64,000 nt of DNA from Flavobacterium aquidurense (GCA_900107365.1 FNPS01000006.1:63452-127451); one strand, 5' to 3'. Positions 34,536 to 44,157 are shown, numbered from the stretch's first letter. Notes: generated by a model from the letters alone, not told the origin. Translations and numbers: made by a program.

Positions 34536-36269
34536 TTAATTTGAGATTAAATCCTGTATTTCAATGTTTTCTTTTATGAAAACAGGTTTTCCATTGGCCG
34601 AAAATCCTTCTAAAATTATTTCATATTTTCCAGAAACATCAGATGCATAAAATGTGATTTTAGAATCTGAATTAGCCAAATCAACTTTTGGCAGCCACAG
34701 TAATTGATGTCTGTAATCTGGAATTCTGGAATCTTTATTGTTTGCGTAATCAGGTTGAAAGTATTCTTTTTTATACTGAGGTCTTAAAAGTTCTGGTCTA
34801 ATTATAAAATTACCTTTAAGATTAGTGTCAAAATCTCCATTTTTGGTTGTGAAATCAACAATTCCGTTGAATGATTTTGAGCCATAATAATAAAGTCCTT
34901 TTACAACATTTACTTTATCAATGTTTTTAGGATTATAAGTGAATAATTCATTTACATTTTCAATAAATAACCCATCAACAATGATTAAAGCTGGTATGGA
35001 AGATTCATAATTAGGGTCATAATCATAAACATGAATAGAATAATTATTATTTTCTTTTTTGAAATAAACGCCGGCTACTACTTCCGTGATTGTTTCTGCC
35101 ATTGTTGGAAATCTTGTAAAGGCATCCAATTTAAATTCTTTAGACAAAGTGCCATAAAAAGGTGTACTATTGATAGGGACTATTGTGCTGTCTTTCTTTT
35201 TTGTATAATAGGCATTTTCGATTTGTGTAGCAACTAGTCGCTCAGTTACGTTGTTTACAAAGTCTGAATTGAATTCAACGGTAGGAAATGTTAAGCCCGA
35301 GACGTCTATGTCTTTTAACTGGTCAATTGTTAGGGTATATTCTTCTTTATTATCTTCAATTACCTGAACAATAATATTTGAATTTGGATTGGGTTCTTCC
35401 AGATTAAATAGAAATATTCCCTGATCATCAGTTTTGGTTATCTTTAGATCATTTTTCTTGCCTACGATAGATAGTGCAACTTTTTTGTTTTTAATTTCTA
35501 AAGTATTTGAAGATAATTTCCCACTAATAATTTCTCCACGCAATTCTGGCAGAGTAGCATTAATTCCACTTATTTCAGTATTGAGTTTTCCGGTTAGATT
35601 TTCATCTAATACTTCTTTGAAATTTTTTTTCTTTTGAGATAAAAAACCATCTGTTTTTCTAACAGATACTACATAATTTCCCTTAGCAAACTCATCAGAA
35701 CTGGTGTTAATTTTAAATTCGATTTTGTCTCTGCTTTTAAATATTTTGTTTTTTAAATCAAAAGAGATATTCTCATTCGTTACAACTTCTGATTGTAAAG
35801 TTTTCTGAGAAATAACATTGTTTGATTTTTCTTTATAAGGGTTAAATATGAAAACGTCAAGATTAAAGTAAGCCGAAGCATTTTTATTTAACATCCAACT
35901 AGTATAACCAACGATCTTGTAGCTTCCTGTTTCTAATGTAGTCGGAATAAAAAAGTCGCCATTCGCAACTCCGTTATCAAGAAATAATTTGTGAGTAAAA
36001 ACAGTTTTCTTGTTGCTGTCGATTAATTTTAGATAGGCTACTTTGGTATATTTTGACGGAATGTTTGTTGCATTGTTTACACAGAAAAACTTATAGAGTA
36101 AAGTTTCTCCGGTTAAGAATGAATTGCCATTTGTACTAACGTAAATTGACTCATTTAGTTTTTTGTCAATGTCATTCAGTTCGGTTATAGAATTGTTTTT
36201 CTGAGCAAAAGAAATTTGCTGAAAACTTACTATGAAAGTTATAACTAGTATATATTTTAATCTATCCAA
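34536..36269 (-). CDS. Secreted MG2/plug-like protein of cassette copy 1
   Basis: 577 residues from TTG 36269, which overlaps the DUF4249 stop by 13 bases. A signal peptide (about 1-22, ending QQISFAQ) precedes a macroglobulin MG2-like domain (about 35-130; FLTGETLLYKFFC, DFFIPTTLETGSYKIVGYTSWMLN). A carboxypeptidase-regulatory-like beta-domain lies near 245-310. From about 390 a TonB plug-like domain follows (TITEVVAGVYF, ALIIVDGLFIENVNEL, VKGLYYYGSKSFNGIVDFTTK), but no barrel comes after it. The tail holds a further Ig-like segment. I infer a periplasmic or outer-membrane partner of the adjacent receptor. A longer frame to 36314 runs through the upstream gene, and the paralogue at 42931 starts at the matching TTG. 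Confidence 0.75.
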   Translation of the reverse strand: MDRLKYILVITFIVSFQQISFAQKNNSITELNDIDKKLNESIYVSTNGNSFLTGETLLYKFFCVNNATNIPSKYTKVAYLKLIDSNKKTVFTHKLFLDNGVANGDFFIPTTLETGSYKIVGYTSWMLNKNASAYFNLDVFIFNPYKEKSNNVISQKTLQSEVVTNENISFDLKNKIFKSRDKIEFKINTSSDEFAKGNYVVSVRKTDGFLSQKKKNFKEVLDENLTGKLNTEISGINATLPELRGEIISGKLSSNTLEIKNKKVALSIVGKKNDLKITKTDDQGIFLFNLEEPNPNSNIIVQVIEDNKEEYTLTIDQLKDIDVSGLTFPTVEFNSDFVNNVTERLVATQIENAYYTKKKDSTIVPINSTPFYGTLSKEFKLDAFTRFPTMAETITEVVAGVYFKKENNNYSIHVYDYDPNYESSIPALIIVDGLFIENVNELFTYNPKNIDKVNVVKGLYYYGSKSFNGIVDFTTKNGDFDTNLKGNFIIRPELLRPQYKKEYFQPDYANNKDSRIPDYRHQLLWLPKVDLANSDSKITFYASDVSGKYEIILEGFSANGKPVFIKENIEIQDLISN

Positions 36270-37459
36270 AATGGTGGTTTTATATTTGATGAAAATGACG
36301 TGCAATCTCCGCATTCTATAGGGTACAATAAGTAAAGTGAACCGTCATTTGGAAAAAAGACTTTGATTTTTGTTTTGATATATTCTACTATTAAATTTCC
36401 CTGACAGCCTGCATTTGGATTCGTTGAAAAGCAATAATTGAAAAAATATTGGCCAAGATCTATCTCTGGGATGTCTGTAGGACAATCATATGGATATGGT
36501 GGTTTCGTTATAGTAAAAAGATCTGTATAGGTGAAAAATAATCTTTTTTCAGAATAAGACGATACATCAAAGTAACCTATAACTTTTTCTGAAGGATTAT
36601 CTACAGATTTAATATTTCCATAAAAGAATCCCGGTTGTGTTTGAGATAAAATACTTCCATTATTGGATATTTCTTTTAGTGTTTCAGAAAAAGTATGAGC
36701 AGCCAAACTTTGAACATATTGTTTTACTAAAATACTATATCTGTTTCTTATGAAATTATCTGTACTGGGAATAAATCTCACAGGAAAATTAGTTACTTTA
36801 TCTTCTGCTAAATTACTGGTACTTGTTAGTAACAAGGTGTTTGATTTTTCTGTTGTATAGCAAATTCTGGCTTCAGTTGTTCTTGGTTGAAAACTTACAG
36901 TTCCATTATTTGCAACTAATTGTTGTTTGTACCATTTTGGTGCAATTATTTGAGACGTCTCTTCATATTCATATCTGTAATATTTTGATGAATTAGTAGG
37001 GTCTGTGCTATTTACAGTAATTTCAGCTCCAAGAACTCCTTCTTTGGTAACCGCGGCAACGTTTACACTTTCAATCTGGGTTTGTTGCGGTAATTTTTCT
37101 GCACTTGAAATGTATGATCTCCCATCTTGTGTGCGAATATGTAATTCATAAGTTCTGCCTGTACTTGCCTGAAATTCATTTATTGAAGTATATGTTCCTG
37201 CATTTTCCTTAAAATCATATCTAGTTCCCTTGTCATCGGTTACAAAAACAACAGCTTTAGTTTCTGGTGTAGGTGTTTTTTCTTCAAGTTTATAGGTTCT
37301 TGTAAGTTTTACTTCCTGTGTTTTCAATTGATCAGTTATAGTCGCTTCTATTGTAATAACATCGTCGAAACCATTAGTTTGATATTCATATGGGGTGGTA
37401 CACCCAACGATTGTTGAGAGTATTGATAGGGTAAGAAATCGGAGAAATATTGTTTTCAT
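36257..37459 (-). CDS. DUF4249-family lipoprotein of cassette copy 1
   Basis: 400 residues with a lipobox at Cys20 (STIVGC). The N-terminal part is an Ig-like domain (VITIEATITDQLKTQEVKLTRTY, then AVVFVTDDKGTRYDF), typical of DUF4249. The C-terminus has the family's cysteine box, CGDCTSFSSNIKPPFWID, plus further paired cysteines near 350-375. DUF4249 proteins are found beside TonB-dependent receptors in Bacteroidota; their ligand is unknown as far as I recall. As a lipoprotein next to a barrel gene it may act like SusD, as a surface lid or ligand binder (inference). It starts 5 bases after the receptor stop. Confidence 0.82.
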   Translation of the reverse strand: MKTIFLRFLTLSILSTIVGCTTPYEYQTNGFDDVITIEATITDQLKTQEVKLTRTYKLEEKTPTPETKAVVFVTDDKGTRYDFKENAGTYTSINEFQASTGRTYELHIRTQDGRSYISSAEKLPQQTQIESVNVAAVTKEGVLGAEITVNSTDPTNSSKYYRYEYEETSQIIAPKWYKQQLVANNGTVSFQPRTTEARICYTTEKSNTLLLTSTSNLAEDKVTNFPVRFIPSTDNFIRNRYSILVKQYVQSLAAHTFSETLKEISNNGSILSQTQPGFFYGNIKSVDNPSEKVIGYFDVSSYSEKRLFFTYTDLFTITKPPYPYDCPTDIPEIDLGQYFFNYCFSTNPNAGCQGNLIVEYIKTKIKVFFPNDGSLYLLYPIECGDCTSFSSNIKPPFWID

Positions 37460-37464
37460 AATCC

Positions 37465-40206
37465 TTAAAATTTAAAATTATAAGTAATAGTAGGTATCGG
37501 AACTGCAAAAATGGAGGTCTGATAGGCTTTTATCTGTCCTTCTTTTGTTACGAAAAAGATGGAGTATGGATTATTTCTGCCTAATACATTGTAGATTGAA
37601 ATATTCCAGAAACTATGTGCTAATTTTTTTATTTTATGATTTCCTTCAATGTTAAGTCCTATATCAAGTCTGTAATAATCGGGTATTCGGTATTTATTTC
37701 GGTCGCTATACATAGTGTATTCAGCACCTTGATAATAATATTTACCAATTGGATACGTAACGGGTCTTCCGGTTTGATATACAAAATTAGAAGAAAAACT
37801 ATAGCGATGGGTGAATTTATAATTCATAACAATGCTAAAGTCGTGTGGTTTATCAAAATTAGTTGGAAAATACTCTCCATTGTTTACTTTTTCATCATTA
37901 AACTGGCTGTCTAATTTTATAAATGCTCTTGAATAAGTATATCCAATCCATCCGTTAAGTCTTCCGTTTGGCTTCTTTAGTAAAAACTCAACTCCATATG
38001 CCTTTCCGTCTCCCTGTAATAATTCAGTTTCTAAATCTTGATTTAAGAGAATATTGGCACCTACTTTATAATCTAAAATGTTTTTAGAAGTTTTATAATA
38101 TCCTTCTAAGCTTAGCTCAATATCTTTATATTCTAATTTTTTGAAAACGCCCAGAGAATATTGCAGCCCGCTTTGAGGTTTTACATTCAAATCAGATAAT
38201 TTCCAGGTATCGGTTGGTGATTGCGTTGTATTGGTTGTCAGTAAATGAATATATTGGTAGTTTTTGTCGAATCCGGCTTTTACAAATAAACTTTCATCAA
38301 AAATATAGCGCAAACCAATTCGAGGCTCAAAGCCACCTGAGGTATTAATTACGTCGTTATTGCCATATGTTTTTTCTTCAACTACCGTTGAAGGAGTCAT
38401 AGGAACACCATCTTCATAAATTTTTTGCGTCGATGGACCTAAAGCCGCATATAAGGAATATCGGGCTCCAATATCTAATAATAACTTCTCGGTTATGGTA
38501 AATTTATCAGAGAAAAATACTGCCGATTCTAAACCTTTTTCATCATCAACTTTTTTAGGACTGACAATGGAAGCTGCACCATTTGGATTTAATTCTCCCG
38601 GACTAACGTTGTACAATTTGCTTTCGATTCCATAAGTAAATTTATGGTTTTCATTCAATTCGGTATTGAATTTCAAATCTACCTTAGTTTCATTTATTTT
38701 AAATTTAAACAGAAATGATTCAGGATTAGCTGATTCGTAGTTAATGCTGAATTTATAACCACTGTTGGTAAAGTTTAATTCGCTTCTGTTTTTTTCGTTA
38801 AACGCATGTTTCCATTTCAAAGAAACAAGACTGTTGCTGTATTTATAAATAGAATCAGGAGTAATACTGTAAGCGTCTTTACTGTAATATCCGGTTCCTT
38901 CTACTGAATTATTTTTGTTTATTTTGTGACTGTATTTTGCAAATAAATCATAAAAAGAAGCCTGACTATTTTTTAGGTCTTCGTCATCCAATTGCTTTAA
39001 AATCCAATCTGAATAGGTGGCTCTTCCACCTACTAATAAACTGGCTTTGTCTTTTACAATAGGAATTGAAACAGTAAGATTGCTGGTTACAGGGCCTATT
39101 CCTCCTTCTCCGGAAATTTTTTCGGTATTTCCATTTTTAGAAACAATATCAAAAACTGATGATAATCTACCTCCAAATTCTGGTGGAATTCCTCCTTTAT
39201 AAATGTCAACTTTATTTATTGTATAAGGATTCACAGATGAGAAAAACCCAAAAAGATGAGTAGGGTTGTAGATCGTTGCGTTATCCAATAATATTAAATT
39301 CTGATCTTCTTTTCCTCCTCTGACATTAAATCCTGAAGAACCTTCACCGGCAGTTTTTATCCCCGGAATAGTTAATGCCACTTTAAAAATATCCCGTTCT
39401 CCCAGTACTAAAGGAATGTTTTTAATTCCTTCGGCCTCGATTGTGGTAACACCAGTAATGGCTGTTCTTACATTTTGACTGTCTTTTCCTTTTACTAAGA
39501 CTTCATCTAATTGATTTATTTTTTCAATTATCGAAAAATCCAAAGTACCATTACTGTAAATCATAATTTTTCGAGAAGCGCTATTATGAAATATCGATTC
39601 AATTTCTATTGTACTAAGACCAGTGGGAAGTTTTAAGCTATAAAATCCTTCGGCATTGGTAATAGTTGAACTGGTTGTGTTTTTTGCTTTAACGGTAATA
39701 TCTGCCAGGGGCTTTCCATCTTTTAAGTCAGTAATGTGACCAGAAAGTGTATAAAGTTCTGTATCTGAATCTAATGTCTCTTTACCAATTAATGCAATTG
39801 GAGCGATTGCTTCTGATTTGTTTTTTTTGACAGAATCATATTGCTGAAAAAAGATTGGTGCATTAGAATCTTTCGTTCCATTACTTGGTAATTTGCTGTA
39901 AACAATACTGTTTTTTGTTAGGATGATTCTATTTCTGTCTATAAAAAAGTTAAGATCGGTGTCTTCTAAAACTTTTGATAATAATTCTTCAATAGTTTTA
40001 TTTGAGTAGTCTCCTGAAATTAAAACAGTAGGATCGAACCAATCGTCCTGAAAATAAATTTTGTAATTGGTAGAGGTCTCAATTTTTTTTAAAGCATCTG
40101 TTCTGCTGATATTGCTGTAATTAATGCTAAATGTATTTTTTTGAACTTGTGAATACATTAATTGATTAAAACCGAAAAATAATAGAAGGATTGTGAATAT
40201 TCTCAT
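37465..40206 (-). CDS. TonB-dependent receptor with STN and carboxypeptidase-like domains, copy 1
   Basis: 913 residues with a signal peptide (about 1-20). An STN (secretin/TonB N-terminal) domain lies at about 25-95 (FSINYSNISRTDALKKIETS), a carboxypeptidase-D regulatory-like domain at about 155-235, the plug at about 250-355 (GFNVRGGKEDQNLILLDNA, KGGIPPEFGGRLSSVFD), then the barrel to the aromatic C-terminus (ITYNFKF). STN domains usually signal to a FecR anti-sigma factor, yet no fecI or fecR is near. It should import a ligand through the outer membrane using TonB energy. It is close to identical in places to the receptor at 44158. Confidence 0.9.
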   Translation of the reverse strand: MRIFTILLLFFGFNQLMYSQVQKNTFSINYSNISRTDALKKIETSTNYKIYFQDDWFDPTVLISGDYSNKTIEELLSKVLEDTDLNFFIDRNRIILTKNSIVYSKLPSNGTKDSNAPIFFQQYDSVKKNKSEAIAPIALIGKETLDSDTELYTLSGHITDLKDGKPLADITVKAKNTTSSTITNAEGFYSLKLPTGLSTIEIESIFHNSASRKIMIYSNGTLDFSIIEKINQLDEVLVKGKDSQNVRTAITGVTTIEAEGIKNIPLVLGERDIFKVALTIPGIKTAGEGSSGFNVRGGKEDQNLILLDNATIYNPTHLFGFFSSVNPYTINKVDIYKGGIPPEFGGRLSSVFDIVSKNGNTEKISGEGGIGPVTSNLTVSIPIVKDKASLLVGGRATYSDWILKQLDDEDLKNSQASFYDLFAKYSHKINKNNSVEGTGYYSKDAYSITPDSIYKYSNSLVSLKWKHAFNEKNRSELNFTNSGYKFSINYESANPESFLFKFKINETKVDLKFNTELNENHKFTYGIESKLYNVSPGELNPNGAASIVSPKKVDDEKGLESAVFFSDKFTITEKLLLDIGARYSLYAALGPSTQKIYEDGVPMTPSTVVEEKTYGNNDVINTSGGFEPRIGLRYIFDESLFVKAGFDKNYQYIHLLTTNTTQSPTDTWKLSDLNVKPQSGLQYSLGVFKKLEYKDIELSLEGYYKTSKNILDYKVGANILLNQDLETELLQGDGKAYGVEFLLKKPNGRLNGWIGYTYSRAFIKLDSQFNDEKVNNGEYFPTNFDKPHDFSIVMNYKFTHRYSFSSNFVYQTGRPVTYPIGKYYYQGAEYTMYSDRNKYRIPDYYRLDIGLNIEGNHKIKKLAHSFWNISIYNVLGRNNPYSIFFVTKEGQIKAYQTSIFAVPIPTITYNFKF

Positions 40207-40226
40207 TTGAATGATTTCTGCAAATT

Positions 40227-40943
40227 TTAATTATTAATGTATTTGATAAGGTTTTTCATAAATAGAGAAGGATTATCTTTTCTCAGGTCTCTATTCATAA
40301 GATAGAAATCATTTATTTTTCTTTTACTGTCTGGAAACAGTGTGATGATTTCTTTTTTTTCACTTATCAAATTATACTTGTTTTCTTTAAATAAGATAAA
40401 CTCGTATTTTGGTACATAATCAATTAAATTAATTTCATCCTTAGTACTTTTCTTTTTTTCTTTATAATATTTAATATAAAGCGTAATGTTTTTTCCAATT
40501 ACTACCTCTTCATAATACCCACCTTTAAAGATCGTTGTGTTTAAATCTTTAAGATTAGTAAATTTTTCAGTTCCAATAGTAAAAGTCTTTATATTGTCTT
40601 TAACAAGGTTGATTTTGGTTGTGTTCGTTTCATCGTAAGGTCTTAAGACCAATTCGTCATTATAGATGTCATATTTTAGAAATAAATCAAAATAAAATTG
40701 CCCATCGTAATTAATGTTTCCTTTTCTGAATTCATCAATTAGGTAACGATTTTGATTTGGAGCAGTTTTGTCAAAATTTAAATGTGCTAATCCATTTTTG
40801 AAATCTAAAGATTCTAAACCTAAATTTTTATCGAACCAATTATAGACTATAATTTCGTCATTTGTTTGGCTATAAGAGGAGCAAATATTTAAGAATAATC
40901 CAAATAAAACAAGGAAAAAAGTTTTTTGCTGATGATTTTTCAA
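40227..40943 (-). CDS. Small secreted protein leading cassette copy 1
   Basis: 238 residues from TTG 40943, with a signal peptide (LKNHQQKTFFLVLFGLFLNI, cleaved after SSYSQ). The frame runs on to a TTG at 40982, but that TTG is inside the promoter box and cannot be in the mRNA. The paralogue at 46938 begins at the matching TTG with the same residues. The mature protein is polar, rich in Lys, Asn and Tyr, with shared blocks YYEEVVIGKNITLYIKYYK and FPDSKRKINDFY, and no domain I recognise. It is the first gene of the cassette, 20 bases before the receptor, so it may be a ligand-specific accessory protein. Confidence 0.72.
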   Translation of the reverse strand: MKNHQQKTFFLVLFGLFLNICSSYSQTNDEIIVYNWFDKNLGLESLDFKNGLAHLNFDKTAPNQNRYLIDEFRKGNINYDGQFYFDLFLKYDIYNDELVLRPYDETNTTKINLVKDNIKTFTIGTEKFTNLKDLNTTIFKGGYYEEVVIGKNITLYIKYYKEKKKSTKDEINLIDYVPKYEFILFKENKYNLISEKKEIITLFPDSKRKINDFYLMNRDLRKDNPSLFMKNLIKYINN

Positions 40944-40979
40944 AGGATTGGTCGTTTTAGTTTTGTTTTTGGCTGATTT

Positions 40980-40987
40980 CAAAAGTA
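40980..40987 (-). promoter_or_regulatory. -7 box of cassette copy 1
   Basis: Minus strand TACTTTTG, an exact consensus match, 36 bases before TTG 40943. The same box at the same distance precedes copy 2. Just upstream both copies share a conserved AACATTTTTTT stretch that could be a second recognition element. Confidence 0.65.
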
Positions 40988-41054
40988 TTAAAAAAATGTT
41001 ATAGATTATGTCTTCATATGTTAAAATGTAGTAATTTATTTGTTTTTATTAACG

Positions 41055-41090
41055 AAATACCTCAATTGAAATAAATAAATTAAGGTATTT
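41055..41090 (-). terminator. Hairpin between the two cassettes
   Basis: Minus strand: AAATACCTTAATT and AATTGAGGTATTT form a 13-bp stem with one wobble. The T-run is weak. It aligns with the pnp terminator at 47825 and seems to be its duplicated and drifting copy. Confidence 0.55.
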
Positions 41091-41149
41091 TATGAATAAA
41101 TCTTTTAAAATAAAACCTACCGCTCTTTTAATAACAAAAACGTTTGTTT

Positions 41150-42931
41150 TTAATTGGCGACTGCATTTTTTACTTCTATAGTTTCTTTTAGAGAAACAGG
41201 AATTCCTTTTTCTGTAAATCCTTCGAGGTTTATTTCATAAATTCCCGGAACATCAGAAGTGAAAAAAGAAACGGTATTTTCAGTTTTTTCCAGTTTCAAT
41301 TCTGGTTCCCACAGCAATTGATATCTATAATCCGGAATTCTGCTGTATTTGGCTCTGTCTGCATAATCTTCTTTGAAGTATATAGTTTTGTTTTGAGGTC
41401 TTTGAATTTCAGACTTCAAAATATAATTTCCTTTTTCGTTACTTAAATAATCATTGTTTTTTGTAGTAATACTAATGATACCATTAAAAGCTTTTGGTCC
41501 ATAAAGATAAATTCCTGGAACAATGCTGATTTTGTATATATTATCAGTTTTATAATCTTTTAATTCATTGGTGTTTTGAATTAATAATCCATCGACTAAT
41601 ACTAATGCTGGTTCTGAGAAATATTTCAAATCATAATTGATATCTCTCACATTTAGTGTGAAATTGTTGTTTTCTTCACGATAATATACTTCTGTAATTA
41701 CCTCTGTAATCGTTTCTTTTAAACTTGGAAATTTTGTATAATCTTCAAGAACATAATCTTTTTCTAACGGATGATAAAAAGGAATTGCTTTGATGTTGCT
41801 TTGTACGCTATCTTTTTTGATAGGATAATAAGCATTCTCAATTTGGTTTGCAATTGATCTTTCTTCAATGCTTTTTTTATAATCAGCTGTAAGATTTACT
41901 TCATTTGTAAATTTCAATTCAGATAAATCATAACCTTTATCATTGTTCAGTTCTATTTTGTAATCACTTTTATCAGCTTCGACTACCTGAATAACAGCAG
42001 TTGAATTATTAGGGTTTTTATCTAAAATAAAATTGAATTTACCATCCGCATTCGTTTTGACAACTTTAAAAGCAAAATCGGTTCCGGGTATTGATAACGC
42101 TACGTCTTTTCCGGCAATTTGATTTGAGTCTTTTGTGTTTGTAATACTTCCAGATACCATTTCTCCTCTAAGCTCAGGCAAAAACAAGATACTATCATTA
42201 ACCGTGTTTGCTAATTTATTGTCAGAATTAGATTTTGCAAACTCAAAAGAAGTCAATGGTTTTATACCAGGTAAATGGTCTACTTTTTTTACTGAAAGCG
42301 AAAAACTTCCTTTATTAATAGTAGAATTTGCTGCTTTTATTTTAAGTGAAATTTGATCTCTTTTTGTTGCTGTTTTTTTATCTACTTCTAAAATAAAAGA
42401 TTCATCCTTTGATTGGTTTGCAAGGTTTTCTGCCTCAGAAATTTTTGTTTCTTTTTCGGGAGTGTTAGCATCTTTTTTAGAAATGTTGGTTTTATTTGAT
42501 GAATAAGGATTTATTATAAAAAGATCTGTTTCAGAAACTTTTGAATCTTTTTTGTTTAACATCCAGTTTGTGTAGGCAATCAGTTTATAATTCCCTGTGC
42601 TAAATGTTGTTGGTATAAAAAAATCTCCTAATCCAGTTGCATTATCCAGATAGATTTTGTTCGTTAAAACGACTTGATTTTTATCATTAACAATTTCTAC
42701 ATGAGCTATTTTACTTATGCCACTTAAGTTATTATTTAATGGATTTAAACAATAAAACTTACAATGCAACGTCTCTCCGACAACTAAAGTTGTGGTGTTT
42801 AAATGAGCAAATATATTTTCGCTCGTCGCTTTACTTATAGTTTCATTTTTACTTAATGAACTATTCTGTGCCATAGCAGAATGAATTGCTATTAACATCA
42901 CAATGCGTATTATTTTTTTTAATCTATCCAA
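41150..42931 (-). CDS. Secreted MG2/plug-like protein of cassette copy 2
   Basis: 593 residues from TTG 42931, overlapping the DUF4249 stop by 13 bases; no earlier start is available in frame. A signal peptide (about 1-21, ending HSAMAQ) is followed by an MG2-like domain (VVGETLHCKFYC, FFIPTTFSTGNYKLIAYTNWMLN). A linker of about 40 residues is longer than in copy 1. A carboxypeptidase-regulatory-like domain comes next (GEMVSGSITNTKDSNQIAGK), then a plug-like domain with TITEVITEVYYREENNN, PALVLVDGLLIQNTNEL and VPGIYLYGPKAFNGIISITTK. No barrel is present. Identity to copy 1 is moderate and spread over the whole length. Role inferred from position only. Confidence 0.76.
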   Translation of the reverse strand: MDRLKKIIRIVMLIAIHSAMAQNSSLSKNETISKATSENIFAHLNTTTLVVGETLHCKFYCLNPLNNNLSGISKIAHVEIVNDKNQVVLTNKIYLDNATGLGDFFIPTTFSTGNYKLIAYTNWMLNKKDSKVSETDLFIINPYSSNKTNISKKDANTPEKETKISEAENLANQSKDESFILEVDKKTATKRDQISLKIKAANSTINKGSFSLSVKKVDHLPGIKPLTSFEFAKSNSDNKLANTVNDSILFLPELRGEMVSGSITNTKDSNQIAGKDVALSIPGTDFAFKVVKTNADGKFNFILDKNPNNSTAVIQVVEADKSDYKIELNNDKGYDLSELKFTNEVNLTADYKKSIEERSIANQIENAYYPIKKDSVQSNIKAIPFYHPLEKDYVLEDYTKFPSLKETITEVITEVYYREENNNFTLNVRDINYDLKYFSEPALVLVDGLLIQNTNELKDYKTDNIYKISIVPGIYLYGPKAFNGIISITTKNNDYLSNEKGNYILKSEIQRPQNKTIYFKEDYADRAKYSRIPDYRYQLLWEPELKLEKTENTVSFFTSDVPGIYEINLEGFTEKGIPVSLKETIEVKNAVAN

Positions 42932-44145
42932 AATAAAGGTTTAATGTTAGATGAAATTCTGGTACAATCTCCGCAAGGTGCAGGAACAAATATAACTGTT
43001 TGAAAGTTGTCTTGCTCTCCTAAATAGACTGACTCTGGCATTGGTGATTTAACCAGAGAATATATAGTAAAGCCTCCACAGCCTTTATAAGGCCAGCAAT
43101 TTGATAATTCGATCGATTTACAGTCAACATAGAAAGGAGGATATGGGTCATTAACAAAAAGATCCCTAAAATTAAAAAAGATTCTTTTTGATGATACGGA
43201 TGACACTTCAAAATAACCCACTACTTTCTCATCAGGATTGTCATCTGATTTTAAATTACCGTAATTAAAACCAGGCTGAACTTGCGAAAAAAGACTTGAA
43301 GAAGTAGAAAGACTTTTTAATGTATTGTAATAAGTGTACGATTCTGAATTTTGAATATATTGACGCACTATTATACTGTAACGCTCATTTAGAATAGGGC
43401 TTTTCATATCTATGAAACGAATTGGTAAATTGATACGATCTTCACTTGAACCTACTGTACTTAATAAAATTAAATCATCTGATTTTTTTGTTGTAAAGCA
43501 AGTCCTCGTTTCGCCTTCTCTTGGAACAATCAGATAATTCGGCTGTTCCGGATTAGGACTGGCAGGATCTATTTTGAGTTTATCAGGACTCCATGAGGGA
43601 GAGATCACTTTATAGGTTTCTTCATATTCGTATCTGTAAAACTTCGATTTCGCCTCTGGATCATAGCTACTAACTTCTATTTGTACTCCCTTAATGCCAT
43701 CTATAGTTTGTACCTTAGGTTCTACCTGAACCTGGTTTACTGTTGTTAAAGTTTGTGCCGCAGAGGAGTACGATTTCCCATCTTTTGTAATAATATTTAA
43801 ACGATACGATTTTCCTGGAATTGCCTGAAAATCATTTTTTGAAACGTAAAGACCTGAAAAATCTTCTAGTTCAAATTCAAAGGTGTTTTTATCACTGTCG
43901 GTTACATAAACGTGTGCCCCTTTTTCAAAAGTGGGTCCATCTTCTTCAAGACGATACGATCGGGTAATTTTTATTTCTTGTTTTTTTAATTCATTTGTAA
44001 TATTTGCCTGAACGATCAGGATGCTTTCAAACGTAGAATTGTTTTGAAAAACATATTGTTCTGTACAACTGCCTGCAGAAAGACATAAAACTATTAAAAC
44101 AAATGTTTTATATAAAAGTCTCAAAGGTCTGATTATAAGTTCCAT
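42919..44145 (-). CDS. DUF4249-family lipoprotein of cassette copy 2
   Basis: 408 residues. The signal peptide is longer than in copy 1 and ends in a lipobox at Cys27 (LSAGSC). Body and cysteine box match copy 1 (VKLTRTYKLEE against IKITRSYRLEE; CGDCTRISSNIKPLFWID at the end). An internal cysteine cluster (CKSIELSNCWPYKGCGG) near residue 345 is arranged differently from copy 1, so ligand contacts may have changed. It starts 12 bases after the receptor stop and shares its last 13 bases with the next gene. Confidence 0.82.
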   Translation of the reverse strand: MELIIRPLRLLYKTFVLIVLCLSAGSCTEQYVFQNNSTFESILIVQANITNELKKQEIKITRSYRLEEDGPTFEKGAHVYVTDSDKNTFEFELEDFSGLYVSKNDFQAIPGKSYRLNIITKDGKSYSSAAQTLTTVNQVQVEPKVQTIDGIKGVQIEVSSYDPEAKSKFYRYEYEETYKVISPSWSPDKLKIDPASPNPEQPNYLIVPREGETRTCFTTKKSDDLILLSTVGSSEDRINLPIRFIDMKSPILNERYSIIVRQYIQNSESYTYYNTLKSLSTSSSLFSQVQPGFNYGNLKSDDNPDEKVVGYFEVSSVSSKRIFFNFRDLFVNDPYPPFYVDCKSIELSNCWPYKGCGGFTIYSLVKSPMPESVYLGEQDNFQTVIFVPAPCGDCTRISSNIKPLFWID

Positions 44146-44157
44146 TTATTTTGATTG

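Noticed and set aside
36270..36314. Upstream start for the MG2/plug protein of copy 1
   Set aside because: It lies in the coding end of DUF4249; copy 2 starts at the TTG matching 36269 and the signal peptide is complete from there.
40944..40982. Upstream TTG start for the small protein of copy 1
   Set aside because: This TTG belongs to the TACTTTTG promoter box; copy 2 lacks an equivalent start.
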